From Natronohydrobacter sp. (GTDB lineage: Bacteria > Pseudomonadota > Alphaproteobacteria > Rhodobacterales > Rhodobacteraceae): 64,000 bases of DNA. The position numbers and the translations under genes were made by a program. Location of the stretch: positions 1-64,000 of the forward strand of contig JAFIEM010000003.1 in the NCBI GenBank assembly GCA_020832555.1. Reading direction: 5' to 3'. Under the pieces are notes generated by a model. That model did not search any database. It saw only the letters and a list, made by a program, of their open reading frames with translations, and was not told where the DNA came from. How positions within the stretch are numbered: the stretch's first letter is position 1; each line of letters starts with the position of its first letter. Positions 62,996-64,000 of this stretch are shown piece after piece.

Positions 62996-64000
62996 ATGAC
63001 TGAGCAACAGACCCAACTTCCGCCGCCGCAGACTATGCGCGGGACAAATCAATCGGGCCTGCGCGCCTGGAACGAACGGCTTATCTTCACGCTGCTGCAC
63101 AATCATGGCGCGATGCCGAAGGCAGAGATCGCGCGGGTCACGGGGCTGTCGGCGCAAACCGTGTCAGTGATCATTCGGGCACTCGAACAAGAGGGGTTTC
63201 TGGAAAAGGGCGAACCGGTCCGGGGGCGGATTGGTCAGCCTTCGATACCGATATCGCTTGCCGCAAACGGGGCATATTTTCTTGGCCTGAAGATCGGCAG
63301 GCGCTCCAGCGAGATGATCCTGACCGATTTTCACGGCACGATCCGCGACCGGGCCATGCTGCGCCATGACTGGCCGGAACCTGAAGCCGCGCGCGCCTTT
63401 GCCCTGCGCGCGGCGCATGATCTGGTCATGCGCTTGCCGAAATCGCACCGAGAGCGGATTGCCGGGCTAGGGATTGCACAACCTTTCCAGTTATGGGGTT
63501 GGTCGCAAGCACTGGGCGCGCCACGCGACGTCATGGATCGCTGGCGTCAGGCCGATCTATGCAACGACATCGGGCAGCATCTGCCCTATCCCGTATTCAT
63601 GCGAAATGATGCAAGTGCTGCTTGTGGCGCTGAACTGGTATTTGGACGGACAAGCCTGCCGAGGGATTTTGTCTATTTCTATATCGGTTTTTTCATCGGC
63701 GGTGGTGTGGCGCTGAACGGCGCGCTTCATACTGGCGAAGGCGGAAACTCTGGTGCTTTGGGATCGATGCCGGTGCGCGCGCCTGATGGCCAAACAGTGC
63801 AACTGATCGAGCTTTCCTCGATTTACGGATTAGAAAAGCTTCTTGTAAAAGAGGGGCTTGACCCGGACTCGCTATGGCAAGACCCCAATCTCTGGCCGGT
63901 TCCGGATAGCATCATTTCCGCCTGGGTCGACATGGCCGCAGATGCCATTGCACAAGCAATCGTTGCCTGTCTTGCCGTCATTGATTTCAAGGCGGTCGTG
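62996..64000 (+). CDS. frcR: ROK family transcriptional regulator (FrcR-like), cut by window end
   Basis: The frame stays open from ATG 62996 to the last base (335 codons, no stop), so the gene continues beyond the window. N-terminal winged HTH: RLIFTLLHNHGAMPKAEIAR, VTGLSAQTVSVIIRALEQEGFL (about 38-70), then a ROK sugar-kinase-like domain with YFLGLKIGR, NDASAACGAELVFG, IGFFIGGGVALNG and TGEGGNSGALG. Like FrcR of rhizobia, it is divergent from frcBCA and likely represses it in response to fructose or a phosphate ester. Confidence 0.9.
   Translation, partial: MTEQQTQLPPPQTMRGTNQSGLRAWNERLIFTLLHNHGAMPKAEIARVTGLSAQTVSVIIRALEQEGFLEKGEPVRGRIGQPSIPISLAANGAYFLGLKIGRRSSEMILTDFHGTIRDRAMLRHDWPEPEAARAFALRAAHDLVMRLPKSHRERIAGLGIAQPFQLWGWSQALGAPRDVMDRWRQADLCNDIGQHLPYPVFMRNDASAACGAELVFGRTSLPRDFVYFYIGFFIGGGVALNGALHTGEGGNSGALGSMPVRAPDGQTVQLIELSSIYGLEKLLVKEGLDPDSLWQDPNLWPVPDSIISAWVDMAADAIAQAIVACLAVIDFKAVV

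Noticed and set aside
1-64000. CRISPR array or tandem repeat array
   Set aside because: No regularly spaced repeats were noticed; the only long repeat is the pair of double terminators.

Overview
The window reads as chromosomal DNA of an alphaproteobacterium of the order Rhodobacterales (high GC, dense short-spaced operons, the rpsT-dnaA-dnaN-recF neighbourhood, CtrA-clade style metabolism). A complete ectoine operon with its own aspartate kinase points to a halophilic or halotolerant member; a Roseinatronobacter/Rhodobaca-like genus is only a guess. The window opens with a run of 26 C that looks like a contig-edge artefact and ends inside a ROK-family regulator gene.

Layout: 1-16.3 kb is housekeeping: leuD; a membrane protein coupled to an exported EEP-domain protein; dapA; a Slt-type lytic transglycosylase; a LysE exporter, a VOC protein and recF; dnaN; dnaA; rpsT; an enoyl-CoA hydratase; mutM divergent from ubiE-ubiB; thiN. 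16.4-18.8 kb encodes a long acidic protein of unknown function. 18.8-21.1 kb is a small accessory island bounded by two near-identical ~95-bp double-terminator repeats, carrying a broken IS1595-type transposase, a 237-aa protein of unknown function and a possible 28-aa ORF. A DUF-type membrane alpha/beta hydrolase follows.

22.9-30.4 kb is a ten-gene thiamine operon on the minus strand (thiD-thiO-thiS-thiG-thiE-thiF-thiY-tenA-thiZ-thiX) led by a clear TPP riboswitch; it combines thiazole synthesis with pyrimidine salvage (TenA plus ABC importer), and thiC is not in the window. 30.5-38.3 kb holds a TetR gene divergent from an N-methyl amine demethylating set (TMADH-like flavoprotein, Rieske oxygenase, ferredoxin reductase; probably betaine or stachydrine use) and converging 5-oxoprolinase genes pxpBCA with a divergent wHTH regulator.

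39-41.6 kb has a LacI regulator divergent from a PhyH-type dioxygenase and a small membrane protein. 41.6-55.3 kb is a myo-inositol regulon: iolD-iolC-iolB-aldolase-iolG on the minus strand, divergent from two Gfo/Idh dehydrogenases flanking an IolE-like protein, then a LacI regulator divergent from a sugar ABC importer that ends with a second IolB paralogue. An identical perfect 16-bp palindrome sits in both divergent promoter regions and is the likely operator that ties the regulon together. 55.3-59.8 kb is ectR // ectABC-ask, ended by a strong terminator. 59.9-64 kb is a fructose-type ABC importer (frcBCA) divergent from a ROK regulator (frcR-like, cut by the window end) with a perfect 9-bp inverted repeat between them.
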